Assembly: GCA_026125285.1 (NCBI GenBank) | Contig: JAHCLO010000002.1 | Coordinates: 275,115-339,114, forward strand | DNA: 64,000 nucleotides | Origin: Verrucomicrobiia bacterium | GTDB taxonomy: Bacteria > Verrucomicrobiota > Verrucomicrobiia > Limisphaerales > JADLHS01 | Direction of reading: 5' to 3' | Shown: positions 1 through 8,588 of the stretch, piece after piece | How positions within the stretch are numbered: position 1 is the first letter of the stretch | Layout of the letters: every line of letters starts with the position of its first letter | The notes under the pieces: model-generated | What the model was told of the DNA's origin: nothing | Databases searched by the model: none | Seen by the model: only the letters and a program-made list of their open reading frames with translations | Made by a program: the position numbers and the translations under genes

Positions 1-1
1 T

Positions 2-193
2 GCGGAAGCCAGCCGGGTGCAGCGACTCTTGACCGAGGTGAGTTTGTTTTTGAGCGGGCTGAGGAATACTGCGGAGCAGTTGAGTCCAGCGCGGTGCTGG
101 GAGCGGATTTGGGAACGGATTTTGACACCCTTCCGCATCCTGGAAGCGGCCAGCCGCACGTGGTTCGGACAATTGGCCCGGTTGCCGGCCTGA
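2..193 (+). CDS. C-terminal fragment of an unidentified protein (runs off window start)
   Basis: An open frame enters from the left edge and stops at TGA 191-193, giving about 63 residues rich in Arg, Leu and Trp (ending FGQLARLPA). An overlapping frame is also open to about 285 but has the Pro/Gly/Arg composition of a shadow frame. The basic, Trp-containing C-terminus could belong to a transposase, but no motif supports that. No function is assigned. Confidence 0.35.
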   Translation, partial: AEASRVQRLLTEVSLFLSGLRNTAEQLSPARCWERIWERILTPFRILEAASRTWFGQLARLPA

Positions 194-493
194 CCGGGGC
201 CGGATTTCGACCAAAAGTTCCGCCGATCCGGGTCGCAAGTCGCCCCGGACCGCTCCCGTTCTGTCACTTCAACCGCCGTTTTTAGGTTGAATAGCACCTC
301 GGTTATCCTGTCAGCATAGGATGCTGCCGCCGACGCCTGGCGGTGGAGCAGAATCATTTCTGTCCCGATGCTGGTTCGCCTCGAACTTTACCCCGAGCGT
401 TGAGCTATCAGGTGTATTTGGCGGTAGAACCGGCGGTCTCGAAGTCATCTTGGAACAGTATTTGGGCAGAGGCCGTGACTGAGACGCTCTCAA
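194..493. other. Intergenic stretch, no gene recognised
   Basis: The 300 bases between the left-edge fragment and the stop of the GH9 gene contain only short frames with no recognisable product. No clear terminator hairpin with a U-tract was seen. Confidence 0.5.
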
Positions 494-2521
494 TTATTGG
501 CCGCCGACACACAGCACAAACATCAGAATCGCCGAGGCGGTGCCGTCCATGGTGGGTTCGTTGGTCGAGTAATCCTGCACGTCGTCGTGGTACACAGCCA
601 GTTCGCCTTGAAACGCCGCCAGCGGGTCCGGTTCCGTGATGGCCACGCCGCGCAAGGATTTGAAGATGCGTTCATACACCGGCCCGTCCACCAGGCCACC
701 CGGCACGGTGCGCCGGGTAATTTGCATGGTCATCAGGTGCGGGTCTTTCGGAAACACCGTGCCGATTTCCGTGAACATCGTGTAGCCCCACGGATTGCGC
801 CCCAGCAACCAGTCGCGTTGCTGGGCGGCGAATTCACGATAGCGCGGGTCGCCCGTCATGCGCTCGTACATCAGGCATTGTGTCACCAGCGCCACGAGGA
901 GGTTGTTCGAGCACCAGATGAACGGCACGCCCACGCGATAGGGATTCTTCCTGCCGGCCTGCACGCAGCGTTCGATGCCGTCGCGGTAGTAGCCGGCCAG
1001 CGTTTTCTTGAATGACCGGTCCACCAGATCGTAGAGGCGGAAGTGGCCGGCGTTCATGAAGGGGTAATACTGGTAATGACCGGTTTGTTCGCGACCCATC
1101 CAGCCTTCATCCGCAGCGAGCCTGGCGTAACGCTTCGCGTCGTCGAGATAACGCCGCTCGCGCGTGGCGCGATAGAGTTCCGCCGCGCCCCATTCCATGT
1201 CGTCGGCCCAGGTGGTTTCCTCGTAACGATAAGGGGCTTTGTAGGAATTGCCCTGTTGCACGCCTTCCTTGGCGCGGCCCAGGGCATAGACTTCCCGGCC
1301 CGCTTGGAGACAACGCAATGCGAACGCGCGTTGGGCGGGATCGTCCTTCCAAATCTGATACGCCAGCGCCATGGCCGCCGCATAACGGCCGGCGAGATTG
1401 GCAATCCCCGTCGAGGCGCTCTGGTATTGCTGCAATCCTTGCGGTTGGCCGTTCGCGAAATACACCACGCGGTAACTGCCCTTGCCCCAGCCGTAATCGG
1501 CAATCTCGTTTTGCGGCAGGCGTCGGCCAATGTGGTCGCGGTCATCGGCCACCTGATGATAAAGCTGATCGGGCGCGGGGTGGAGTTTGAGCATCCATTC
1601 GAGTCCCCAACGCGCCTCGTCGAGCAGGTCGGGGATGCCGTTGGCGCCGGGCTGGCCGAGGGCGTTGAAATCGTCGGCAAGCAGGAGAGCACGGCCTCCC
1701 CTCACCCCAGCCCTCTCCCTTGAGGGGAGGGAGCGGTTGACGGCGTTCTGCGAAAGCTCGGACACGCCAGAGCTATGCTCAACGCCTCGATTGCTTCTCC
1801 CTCTCCCAGCGGGAGAGGGCCGGGGGGAGGGAGAACCGAGCGAAGCTTCCGCGAGTTGATATGCCAGCAACATCTGGGCGGTGGCGTTGGCCGAGGTGAG
1901 CAGGTATTTGAGTTGGTCGGCGGCGTCATGCCAGCCGCCGCGGGCATCGAGATACGTGCCGTTGGTCAGCGGCCCGTAAGCGGTGCGGCCATCGAACGGA
2001 TGACAGACCGCGTCGAGCCAGGGATTGTAGCCACAGCGCTGCTGTCGCATGAACTCCAGCAATGGCGCCGGCAACTCTGCGTGCGCATCGCCAATCGTGA
2101 ACGGATGCGAAACGGCATCGCCCACGCGCAGTGCGTAGCGTCCCGGTTGGCGCAGGGCCGTAAAATCCAATTCCGCGTGCAACTCGAATTGTCCCCAGCG
2201 CACGCCTTCGATGGCCCGCGTGGGGCCGGTGAAGGCAAGGCTTCCCGATTCAACTTCCGTTACGGTGAAATCTTGGGGCAATGCCGATTTGGAAAACGCG
2301 ATGCCGTGCTTCACGTCGCGAGGGCCGTAGCCGACTTGGTTGGCGCGGATGAAGATCTCATCGGCTGGGGCATTGGCCAGGCCAAGCAGCAGCCCGAGGA
2401 GGCTGAACCAAGATGCACCCGTGGGGCGGCTAACCCTTGGACCTGCCCGGCGGACGGAAGCCGCTGGGGAAATTCGGGTCGCGAGGCGGTCTGAGCAATT
2501 CGTCAACACGCACAAACTCAT
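494..2521 (-). CDS. Secreted glycoside hydrolase family 9 (endoglucanase-like)
   Basis: Predicted beta-glucan/cellulose hydrolase. After a hydrophobic export segment (SLLGLLLGLANA) comes an Ig-like cellulase N-domain opening with IRANQVGYGP, then the (alpha/alpha)6 GH9 barrel. Visible GH9 marks are GGWHDAADQLKY (catalytic-base Asp pair), NGIPDLLDEARWGLEW, GRNPWGYTMF and the C-terminal NEPTMDGTA, whose Glu is the expected proton donor. The start is uncertain: no in-frame ATG lies close to the signal peptide. ATG 2521, or GTG/TTG near 2506, would overlap the upstream gene by 75-90 bases; the frame is open to 2554. Residues encoded by about 1690-1835 are a repeat-derived insertion absent from the family fold (listed separately). 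The overlap with the deacetylase-like gene suggests a co-transcribed polysaccharide-degradation pair. Confidence 0.88.
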   Translation of the reverse strand: MSLCVLTNCSDRLATRISPAASVRRAGPRVSRPTGASWFSLLGLLLGLANAPADEIFIRANQVGYGPRDVKHGIAFSKSALPQDFTVTEVESGSLAFTGPTRAIEGVRWGQFELHAELDFTALRQPGRYALRVGDAVSHPFTIGDAHAELPAPLLEFMRQQRCGYNPWLDAVCHPFDGRTAYGPLTNGTYLDARGGWHDAADQLKYLLTSANATAQMLLAYQLAEASLGSPSPRPSPAGRGRSNRGVEHSSGVSELSQNAVNRSLPSRERAGVRGGRALLLADDFNALGQPGANGIPDLLDEARWGLEWMLKLHPAPDQLYHQVADDRDHIGRRLPQNEIADYGWGKGSYRVVYFANGQPQGLQQYQSASTGIANLAGRYAAAMALAYQIWKDDPAQRAFALRCLQAGREVYALGRAKEGVQQGNSYKAPYRYEETTWADDMEWGAAELYRATRERRYLDDAKRYARLAADEGWMGREQTGHYQYYPFMNAGHFRLYDLVDRSFKKTLAGYYRDGIERCVQAGRKNPYRVGVPFIWCSNNLLVALVTQCLMYERMTGDPRYREFAAQQRDWLLGRNPWGYTMFTEIGTVFPKDPHLMTMQITRRTVPGGLVDGPVYERIFKSLRGVAITEPDPLAAFQGELAVYHDDVQDYSTNEPTMDGTASAILMFVLCVGGQ
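1696..1835. repeat. Palindromic repeat element inserted in frame within the GH9 gene
   Basis: The two ends are inverted: CTCACCCCAGCCCTCTCCC at the left and GGGAGAGGGCCGGGGGGAGG at the right, with about 100 bases between. On the GH9 strand it reads PSPRPSPAGRGRS...SLPSRERAGVRGG, a composition unlike the rest of the enzyme. It lies between the helix ending AYQLAEASLG and the conserved NGIPDLLDEA. A relative lies in intergenic DNA at 59177-59330. Confidence 0.85.
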
Positions 2522-4055
2522 ACCCCCGGAGGGCGAGGTAGTCGAGTAATTCACCGAAGCGCGTGTGGAATTTGTCGGCGCGCCCCGGTCCCGCGCCGAG
2601 ATGCAACAGCAACAGGAAACCGTTCAGCCCCGCGGGATCATCGCGTTCGCGGGCGATGATGCTGTCAAAAATCTTCTGCGAGGAAACAAAGTTTTTGTCC
2701 GCCTCGCCCGTGTAATCGGCATTTGACCGTGTGCCGGGGGTGAAGTTGATCAGCACCCAGCCATGCGCCCGCGTCCAGTCGGCGATGTCGCGGTTGTAGT
2801 GTTCGTAGGGTGGCAGGAAGTAGCGCGAGAACCGGCGGCCCTCGCTCCAGCCGCCGGGAATTTTAGCCACGTTCGCCGCGAGGTCCGCGTGGAATTCCTC
2901 CTCCGTCACCAGCAGGGTTCGGGCTTGATCCCAATCGCAGTACAAGAGGTGTTGATCCGAGTGCGGGCCGAGGTAATGCCGTTCGTATTGAAGGCGGTCA
3001 AGCAAGCTGCTGAAGTGCGCGTTGGTCAGAAACGTGCCGGTGAGAAAGAACGAAGCCTGCGCGTCGTGCCGCGCCAGTTCATTGAGAATGTTCTCCGCAC
3101 CCTCGGCATATTCGTGCGCCGTGAACACCAAGGCCAGCCGGCGTTGGTCCCGGGGGCCGCGGATGACGGCGCCCTCGCGCATCTCGCACTGCACGCGCAC
3201 TACGGCCACGCGAGCGAAACGCTGGATTTCATTCATCGGGCTTTCTGCCAGCGTGCGCAAGGCAGGCAGGGCGGAACTTGCCTGGGTTCCAAAAGACCCC
3301 AGCGCCACTGCCGCCGCCGTCTTGACGCCCGTTTCCGGGTCGGCCAGGCAGCGCGTCAAAGCGGGGACGGTCAATTCGGGATGCGTGGCGATTTCTCCCA
3401 AGGCCTGTGCGGCTTGAGTGCGCGTCAGATGGTCCGGAGATTCCAATTCCTTCAGAAGTTGCGGCACGGCGGCGTGGGCGCGGCTCCGGGCACTGCCGAG
3501 TGCGGCAATGGCCTCCGCGCGCAAAGGTGGGTTGGTAAGGTTAAGCGCTTCGAACAGCACGGGCAGGACCTGTGGTCCACCAATGCCGCGTAACGCTTCC
3601 AGTGCTTGGAGCGCCACCAAATTGTCAGCACCAAACACCAGCGCACGCAACTCCGGGATGGCGGGTTCAGCCGCCCGCCCCAGCGCTTGGAAACCCCGCA
3701 GCGCGCGTCGCCGCTGGGCTTCGGCCAGCGAGCCGCTCAGGTCCAGATCACATGTGTCCTGCAACCAGGTGACTGATTGACTCTTCCATTCTGGGTCCTG
3801 GGATTTGAGCATCCGGAGCAGGAAGGGCAAGGCGTTCGTGCCCATCTGCTTCACCGCCTGTCGCGCGGGAAACTGCACGTTGATTCCCGTGCCCCGGCTC
3901 ACGTCAAGGTCGCGCAACCATGCGCTCAAACGCCGGCCTTCAGACACCGGCTCATGCGGAAGCACTACTGCTGTCACGGCCAGAAAGACCATCACCACTG
4001 CCACCACTCCTAAAGTGATGCGCCAACGCATATTCACAATGCGAGCGATTTTCAC
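2430..4055 (-). CDS. Membrane-anchored HEAT-repeat protein with C-terminal NodB-like (polysaccharide deacetylase) domain
   Basis: 541 residues. A single N-terminal membrane segment (residues about 12-32) is followed by HEAT-like repeats (about 65-285, e.g. AEAIAALGSAR, QAAQALGEIA, AAAVALGSFG). A NodB-homology domain follows (about 305-530). The metal-site HSDQH (365-369), RYFLPPY (near 416) and late LLLHLGAGP motifs are present. Motif 1, normally TFDDG, reads FTAHEY, so the usual catalytic-base Asp is missing. It may therefore be a divergent esterase/deacetylase or a carbohydrate-binding relic. It lies upstream of, and overlaps, the GH9 gene, consistent with a shared role on the same polymer. 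The domain calls are secure; enzyme activity is not. Confidence 0.78.
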   Translation of the reverse strand: MKIARIVNMRWRITLGVVAVVMVFLAVTAVVLPHEPVSEGRRLSAWLRDLDVSRGTGINVQFPARQAVKQMGTNALPFLLRMLKSQDPEWKSQSVTWLQDTCDLDLSGSLAEAQRRRALRGFQALGRAAEPAIPELRALVFGADNLVALQALEALRGIGGPQVLPVLFEALNLTNPPLRAEAIAALGSARSRAHAAVPQLLKELESPDHLTRTQAAQALGEIATHPELTVPALTRCLADPETGVKTAAAVALGSFGTQASSALPALRTLAESPMNEIQRFARVAVVRVQCEMREGAVIRGPRDQRRLALVFTAHEYAEGAENILNELARHDAQASFFLTGTFLTNAHFSSLLDRLQYERHYLGPHSDQHLLYCDWDQARTLLVTEEEFHADLAANVAKIPGGWSEGRRFSRYFLPPYEHYNRDIADWTRAHGWVLINFTPGTRSNADYTGEADKNFVSSQKIFDSIIARERDDPAGLNGFLLLLHLGAGPGRADKFHTRFGELLDYLALRGYEFVRVDELLRPPRDPNFPSGFRPPGRSKG

Positions 4056-4170
4056 TTAAAGCCGCCAAACGGCGAGATAATTCTTGTTCCGTTCTCTCGC
4101 CAGCCAGTTGAGTGCGCGGGAGGGCTTGGGCGTGGTGGGGGACAGTACTGTGACAAAGAAGTCTTGAGCC

Positions 4171-5696
4171 CTTGTCATTACCCACAACTTCTGCGGGCTT
4201 TTCTTTGCCGAACTTATGTCGCATTTTGCAGACGAGCCAAGTGATGGTCGCTTGGCCGCGGTTCCTCCACCGACGGCTACGCATGACCACCACCACTTTG
4301 TTGTCGCCGACCCAGTGGGCGCAGCAGGAATTCGCGCTGGCCGAACTGGGCGACCGGCGCCGCACCCAACGGCTCGTGAACCTCGCGCACGGCCTGGCCG
4401 CCCAGCCCGGCGGCACGCTGCCGCAAGCGTTTCCAGATTGGGCCGAACTCAAAGCCGCCTATCGGCTGTTGGATCGGCCGGAAACCAGTTTTCAGCGGAT
4501 CCTGGCGCCCCACCTGCAACGCACCCGCGCCGCCTGCCGGCCGCCCGGGGAGTATCTGCTGATCGAAGACACCACGCTGCTGGATTATTCGTGCGGCCCG
4601 GCGGCGCCCGAACTGGGCCGCATCGGCGATGGCCAAGGCCGGGGCTTCGAATTGCACGCGACCCTGGCCGTGCGGATCGAAGGCTGGACGCTGGCGCCAC
4701 GACCCGCCAGTCAACTGGTCGGCCTGCTGCGCCAGCGGTGTGATCGCCCGCCACCGGCCCCGCCCGGCGAAACCCGCGCCCAATGCTTGAGCCGACCGCG
4801 CCGATCGCAACGTTGGGCCGCCGCGCTCAAGGAGGCGGGCGCACCGCCCGCAGATTGCCGCTGGATTTATGTGGCGGATCGGGAGGCGGACTTTTATGAG
4901 CCGATCCAACGCTGTCAGCCACACCGGGTGGATTTTGTGATTCGCGCCTGTCACGACCGCCGCCTGGCCCAAGACGCCGGGCATCGGCACGAAACCTTGG
5001 CGCGGGCCCCGGTCTTGGGACAGACCACTGTGGAACTGCGCACGCGACCGGGTCAAGCCGCGCGCACCGCCCTCGTGGCCGTGCGCGCGGTACGGGTGGA
5101 TTTGGACGGCCCGTGGCGACCGAGTGGCTGGCAAGCGCCCCTGCGCGGCGTCTGGGCGGTGGAAGTGCGGGAGGTGCATGCGCCTCAAGGAGTGATGCAA
5201 CCGCTGCATTGGGGGTTGTTGACCTCGCTGCCCTGCGAAAGCTGGGCCGCCGGCCAACGGGTCGTCGGCCTGTATGCGGCGCGCTGGTGGATCGAAGAAT
5301 ATCATAAAGCCCTCAAGCGCGGTGCGGGCGTGGAGGCGAGCCAACTCGAACGCGGCCATCGGTTGGAGGCGCTGATCGCGGTGCTGGCGGTGGTGGCGGT
5401 GCGCTTGCTGGCGACCACACTTTTGGCCCGCAGCCGGCCGGAGGGATGGGAGGCGCCAGAGAGTTTTGGTCCCGAAGCGTTGGCTCTGCTGGCAGCCAAA
5501 CTGGGCCGACCCAAAGAAGGTTGGACCAACCAGAGCGTGTTGATCGCGACGGCACGGCTGGGCGGATTTATGGCGCGCAAGGGCGACGGACTGCCCGGCT
5601 GGCAAACCATCTGGCGCGGCTGGCAGCGTTTGAGGTGGATGTGCGAAGGAGTAGTCACGCTCAACCAAACACAAACATGATGTGGGTAATGACAGG
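4171..5696 (+). mobile_element. IS4-family (Tn5/IS50-like) insertion sequence, copy 1
   Basis: A 1526-base element with near-perfect terminal inverted repeats: left CTTGTCATTACCCACA and the reverse complement of the right end CCTGTCATTACCCACA. Borders were set by comparison with the second copy (39992-41520), which is almost identical over its full length. Left flank GTCTTGAGCC and right flank GTCTTTCAAC share only GTCTT, so there is no clean 9-12 bp target duplication around this copy. It carries one transposase gene. Confidence 0.93.
4283..5680 (+). CDS. IS4-family DDE transposase (Tn5-like), copy 1
   Basis: 465 residues from ATG 4283. The N-terminus has the Tn5-type DNA-binding pattern (ELGDRRRTQRLVNLA...LPQAFPDWAELKAAYRLL). 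The catalytic triad is D96 in EDTT, D199 in VADREAD, and E338 in the YREK motif (Y331, R334, E338, K345). All are intact, so the enzyme is predicted active. The frame is open upstream to 4172, but those residues lie in the inverted-repeat/leader region and the ATG at 4283 fits the family start better. It differs from copy 2 by a missing Gly after ELG and a few substitutions. Confidence 0.92.
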   Translation: MTTTTLLSPTQWAQQEFALAELGDRRRTQRLVNLAHGLAAQPGGTLPQAFPDWAELKAAYRLLDRPETSFQRILAPHLQRTRAACRPPGEYLLIEDTTLLDYSCGPAAPELGRIGDGQGRGFELHATLAVRIEGWTLAPRPASQLVGLLRQRCDRPPPAPPGETRAQCLSRPRRSQRWAAALKEAGAPPADCRWIYVADREADFYEPIQRCQPHRVDFVIRACHDRRLAQDAGHRHETLARAPVLGQTTVELRTRPGQAARTALVAVRAVRVDLDGPWRPSGWQAPLRGVWAVEVREVHAPQGVMQPLHWGLLTSLPCESWAAGQRVVGLYAARWWIEEYHKALKRGAGVEASQLERGHRLEALIAVLAVVAVRLLATTLLARSRPEGWEAPESFGPEALALLAAKLGRPKEGWTNQSVLIATARLGGFMARKGDGLPGWQTIWRGWQRLRWMCEGVVTLNQTQT

Positions 5697-5697
5697 G

Positions 5698-5880
5698 TCT
5701 TTCAACCAACTGCTTGCCGGCCACCCGCCGGCGACAGGCGAGCATTCGTCGGGCTCGAAGCCAAAACGCAATCGGGCCGAGTTACGGTTGGGTGAGGAAC
5801 TGGCCAAACTGCTCGTGAGCCTCGACCGCGCACTGCGCCTCGCCGCCGAACGCTGGGGCGATCAACGCGGTCGAGCCTGA
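5698..5880 (+). pseudogene. Orphan coding-like remnant abutting the IS right end
   Basis: A frame open from the IS edge to TGA 5878-5880 encodes about 60 residues ending with a helical, charged stretch (AELRLGEELAKLLVSLDRAL). It has no start codon of its own outside the IS, so it may be the tail of a gene cut by the insertion. The product is not recognised. It slightly overlaps the sigma-factor remnant. Confidence 0.3.
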
Positions 5881-6306
5881 TCCGGCGGTTGCACGATTGG
5901 GAGGACCACGCCGGTTGGCAGGAGTTCTTCGACACCTACTGGAAGCTGATCTACGCGGCGGCGGTCCGTCCCGCTCGCCAATTTGGAGGACGGCTCGACC
6001 ACGGGCACGCGCCCAATCGCCTGCGTCCCGGACCCGGCGAGCCTCGACCTGGACATCGTGTGGGAAGAGGAATGGCAGAAAAACCTGCTGGACGCCGCCA
6101 CGCAGCGGGTTCGGGCGAAGGTGCCACCGGATCAATTTCAGATCTTCTCTCTGTATGCACTCAAGGGGCTGCCAGTGGGCGAGGTGGCACGGCTCACCCG
6201 CAGCAGCCGCGCGAAGGTGTACGTGGTCAAGTATCGCCTCACCCGGATGATCCAGCAGGAAACCCGACGTTTGGAACAATCGCTTGGCGAAAGGGGCGGT
6301 GGCTGA
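5868..6306 (+). pseudogene. Decayed ECF-type RNA polymerase sigma factor
   Basis: Two pieces of one sigma-70-family gene survive in different frames. The N-terminal piece (frame from 5868) reads TRSSLIRRLHDWEDH and WQEFFDTYWKLIYAAAV, the opening of region 2. It runs directly into a second frame with DPASLDLDIVWEEEWQKN and then a region-4 helix-turn-helix (QIFSLYALKGLPVGEVARL, AKVYVVKYRL), stopping at 6306. In this planctomycete/verrucomicrobial ECF group roughly 95 residues (most of region 2) should lie between. An internal deletion plus frameshift has removed the promoter -10 recognition part. No start codon precedes the N-terminal piece. It is unlikely to be functional. Confidence 0.75.
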
Positions 6307-6361
6307 AACGTGTCCGCGCTGCGAGCGTTCCAGCGGCGCACTGCCCAAGCTGCGCGAGCCT

Positions 6362-7177
6362 TCACTGACCCTCCGACCCGTGGACGGTCGGCCAGCAACC
6401 GCGCAACGAGGGGGCATGGATGCGCAGGGTGGCGTCATCACCGAGCCAGCCGGGATGTCCGGTGGCGTCCACGAAGGCCACACCAATCGGCACGTCCGGT
6501 TGCTCATCCGCCAGTTGCGTCATCTTCGCCTCGGCTTCGTCGCTGATCGCGATCCAGGTGTTCTTGAGTACGACCGGATCCAGTGCCCGGGCCTTGATCT
6601 TATCGAGTTCGGTCGGGTTCACCCGGGCAAATCGCCGCATCATCTTCAGCAGGGAAAGCGGCGTGAACCCCGGATCCTTGCCACAGGCCGCCCAGCAGAT
6701 GGCCGCGAGTGGAAACCGTTGGTGCAGTTCGAGGATGTCCACGTAGTCGCGCGTTTCCGTGCGGGCGGACAAGGTCAGCGCTTTGTTGTTGGCCAGGTCA
6801 AACAGATGCAACCGCCAGCCGAATTGCGGATCCTGTTCAATCGGGAAGTACCGGAACGCGGAGTCCGCCGCCCAGTCAATCTCCACACTCTCGTCACCCT
6901 GGAGCACCCTGGCCTTGCGGAAGGTGCAAGTCTTCTCCCATTCGTTCTCGCGCGAAAGGGTTTGGACCGTGAAACCAGCGGCCCGCAAAACCTCGACATC
7001 CCGGCTGCTCGCGCGGGTCACTTCCTCGGCCAGTTCGTGGAAGATGTCGAAGTCGTGCGAGTAACGGGCTGAATCTTCGGCGGCGTTGAGCACCGCCCCG
7101 CCGGCGAAGTGGCTCTCCTCGCTGCGATGAGCGGCCAGCAGGGCTAATACGTCTTTCTGTAAAGCGGTGAGAGGCAT
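6362..7177 (-). CDS. AbiEii/AbiGii-like nucleotidyltransferase (toxin-family)
   Basis: About 271 residues from ATG 7177 (frame open to 7204). It has the nucleotidyltransferase signature of the AbiEii/MenT superfamily: HFAGGAVLNAAEDSARYS followed by HDFDIF, i.e. a GG loop and a D-x-D metal pair. A helical C-terminus (residues about 160-260) follows. AbiEii members modify tRNA or other acceptors and act as toxins or phage-defence effectors. No AbiEi antitoxin is next to it. Instead an 85-codon gene overlaps its start by 34 bases, so the two are probably co-translated. Whether this is a toxin-antitoxin pair or a housekeeping nucleotidyltransferase cannot be decided from sequence. Confidence 0.7.
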   Translation of the reverse strand: MPLTALQKDVLALLAAHRSEESHFAGGAVLNAAEDSARYSHDFDIFHELAEEVTRASSRDVEVLRAAGFTVQTLSRENEWEKTCTFRKARVLQGDESVEIDWAADSAFRYFPIEQDPQFGWRLHLFDLANNKALTLSARTETRDYVDILELHQRFPLAAICWAACGKDPGFTPLSLLKMMRRFARVNPTELDKIKARALDPVVLKNTWIAISDEAEAKMTQLADEQPDVPIGVAFVDATGHPGWLGDDATLRIHAPSLRGCWPTVHGSEGQ

Positions 7178-7401
7178 CGGTGCAGTTCCTGGGCTTCGCG
7201 CCACGCGCGGCGGTCGCCGTATTCCCGGAGGTGCTCAATCACCAGCCGCACATCCTCCAGGTGCCGGATGCGGGCGTCGGGATGCCAGAACCAAAAACAT
7301 TCCGAATGCTGCCGCACCAGCGTCCGCGCGCGCTCAATCAACTCCGGCGGCGCGGGCGTCGGGGCGGGAAAATCACGCAGAGCTTCCGGCCCGTCAATCA
7401 T
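7144..7401 (-). CDS. Small conserved-looking protein overlapping the AbiEii-like gene
   Basis: 85 residues, acidic N-terminus, rich in His/Arg/Trp with a C-terminal helix (REAQELHRCLSPLYRKTY). It starts at ATG 7401 and ends 34 bases inside the next gene. It has no recognised domain, export signal or membrane segment. The position and tight coupling suggest a partner (possibly an antitoxin or accessory subunit) of the nucleotidyltransferase. The product name is inference only. Confidence 0.6.
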   Translation of the reverse strand: MIDGPEALRDFPAPTPAPPELIERARTLVRQHSECFWFWHPDARIRHLEDVRLVIEHLREYGDRRAWREAQELHRCLSPLYRKTY

Positions 7402-7600
7402 GCAGCGACTCTACGGGTGCGGCGCCGTGATCGCAAGCGCGGGGTGTGCTGGCCGCCCCGCGCAGTCGCCATTTCACGACGCGCTCCAACTCAACCTGGT
7501 AAGGCCGAGGAGGCTCGTAGAATGTCCAGGAACGAAAAGCGGCAGCTCCAAGGCTGGTTCAAACGCAACCGACTGTAAGCGCGAACGCTGGCTCGCCGGT

Positions 7601-8578
7601 TCAGCGCGGCAGCCGCCTGAGTTCAAAGCGCGTCGGTTCGGTCGCCGCAGGGTCGAGACTTGCCGTCAGATAGCCGCCGTCCTTGAGCAACTCAATGCCG
7701 GCGAGCGAGGGGCACAGGCGCACGCGGAAATGTCGCCACAGGCGGGCTTCGTTTAACGCGGTGCTCATCCGACGTACGGAGTGGCCAAGGCAACGAATCA
7801 CCGGCAAGCCGGCCAGCAGGTGGCTGATTTTTAGGATGAGATTCGAGTGCAAGTGGCCGATGATGGTTTGTTCTATTTGCGGTAGTTTGCCGCGGACGAT
7901 CTCATCGCGCCACAGGAACGGCAGCGCGGTTGGGTCGTGACAAAACAGCAAGACGCGCTGGCGCGGATGCAAGGCGGCGAACGCGGTTCGCAGGTCGGCA
8001 AGATGCTCCGCGCGGAGTTGGTCCCAGGCCGGGCGCTCTTCGGGTAACAGGTCGCGCCCGAACACCGGCAGGGCCACGAGTGAGGAAACGACTGACAATA
8101 AGACGTAGTTGCCCAGTTCCAGTCGCCAGAAGGGCTGGAGGCCAAGCTCGTGGACGCAGCGTTGCCAACTGTGCAATCGCATGCCGCCGCGCGTACCCAA
8201 CAGGCGCAGTTTGCCGAGTTCGTGGTCGCCGAAGTTGGCCCGCAGCCGGTCACCGAATTGCTGGTGCAGTTTGCCAAGACATTCGCGGGCACTCTGCATC
8301 GCGGCTTCGTCGCTCAAGCCGATGGCGGCGGTGTTGCAGGAATAATCACCGTTGGCAATGACGTAATCCACTCCCCCGACTTCAGCCAGGAAACGGTCGA
8401 GCTGCCCGTTCTGGCGCAGCGGGTAGCGCAGCCAGATGTAACGGCGATAAGTCCGCAGCAGCAGGCGCAGAAGGGGATTGGCAATGGCGCGAATCTCGTA
8501 GTCATCACCAACGGTTTGTTCCGCCGGTCCCGCGTAATGGATGTCGCTCAAAATGGCGAGCGTGAAACGGCGGCTCAT
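7601..8578 (-). CDS. Calcineurin-like metallophosphoesterase
   Basis: 325 residues. The five-motif metallophosphoesterase fold is legible: SDIHY (metal ligands), NGDYS, GDHELG in place of the common GNHE, FCHDP, and IGHLHSN. A dinuclear metal hydrolase of a phosphomonoester or diester is expected; the substrate is unknown. There is no signal peptide, so it is probably cytoplasmic. It is separated by 10 bases from the histidine kinase gene transcribed ahead of it, so both are likely in one transcript. Confidence 0.85.
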   Translation of the reverse strand: MSRRFTLAILSDIHYAGPAEQTVGDDYEIRAIANPLLRLLLRTYRRYIWLRYPLRQNGQLDRFLAEVGGVDYVIANGDYSCNTAAIGLSDEAAMQSARECLGKLHQQFGDRLRANFGDHELGKLRLLGTRGGMRLHSWQRCVHELGLQPFWRLELGNYVLLSVVSSLVALPVFGRDLLPEERPAWDQLRAEHLADLRTAFAALHPRQRVLLFCHDPTALPFLWRDEIVRGKLPQIEQTIIGHLHSNLILKISHLLAGLPVIRCLGHSVRRMSTALNEARLWRHFRVRLCPSLAGIELLKDGGYLTASLDPAATEPTRFELRRLPR

Positions 8579-8588
8579 TGTTCACGGC

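Noticed and set aside
1043-1723. 226-codon rightward frame inside the GH9 gene
   Set aside because: Antisense to conserved GH9 catalytic sequence, with no recognisable motif.
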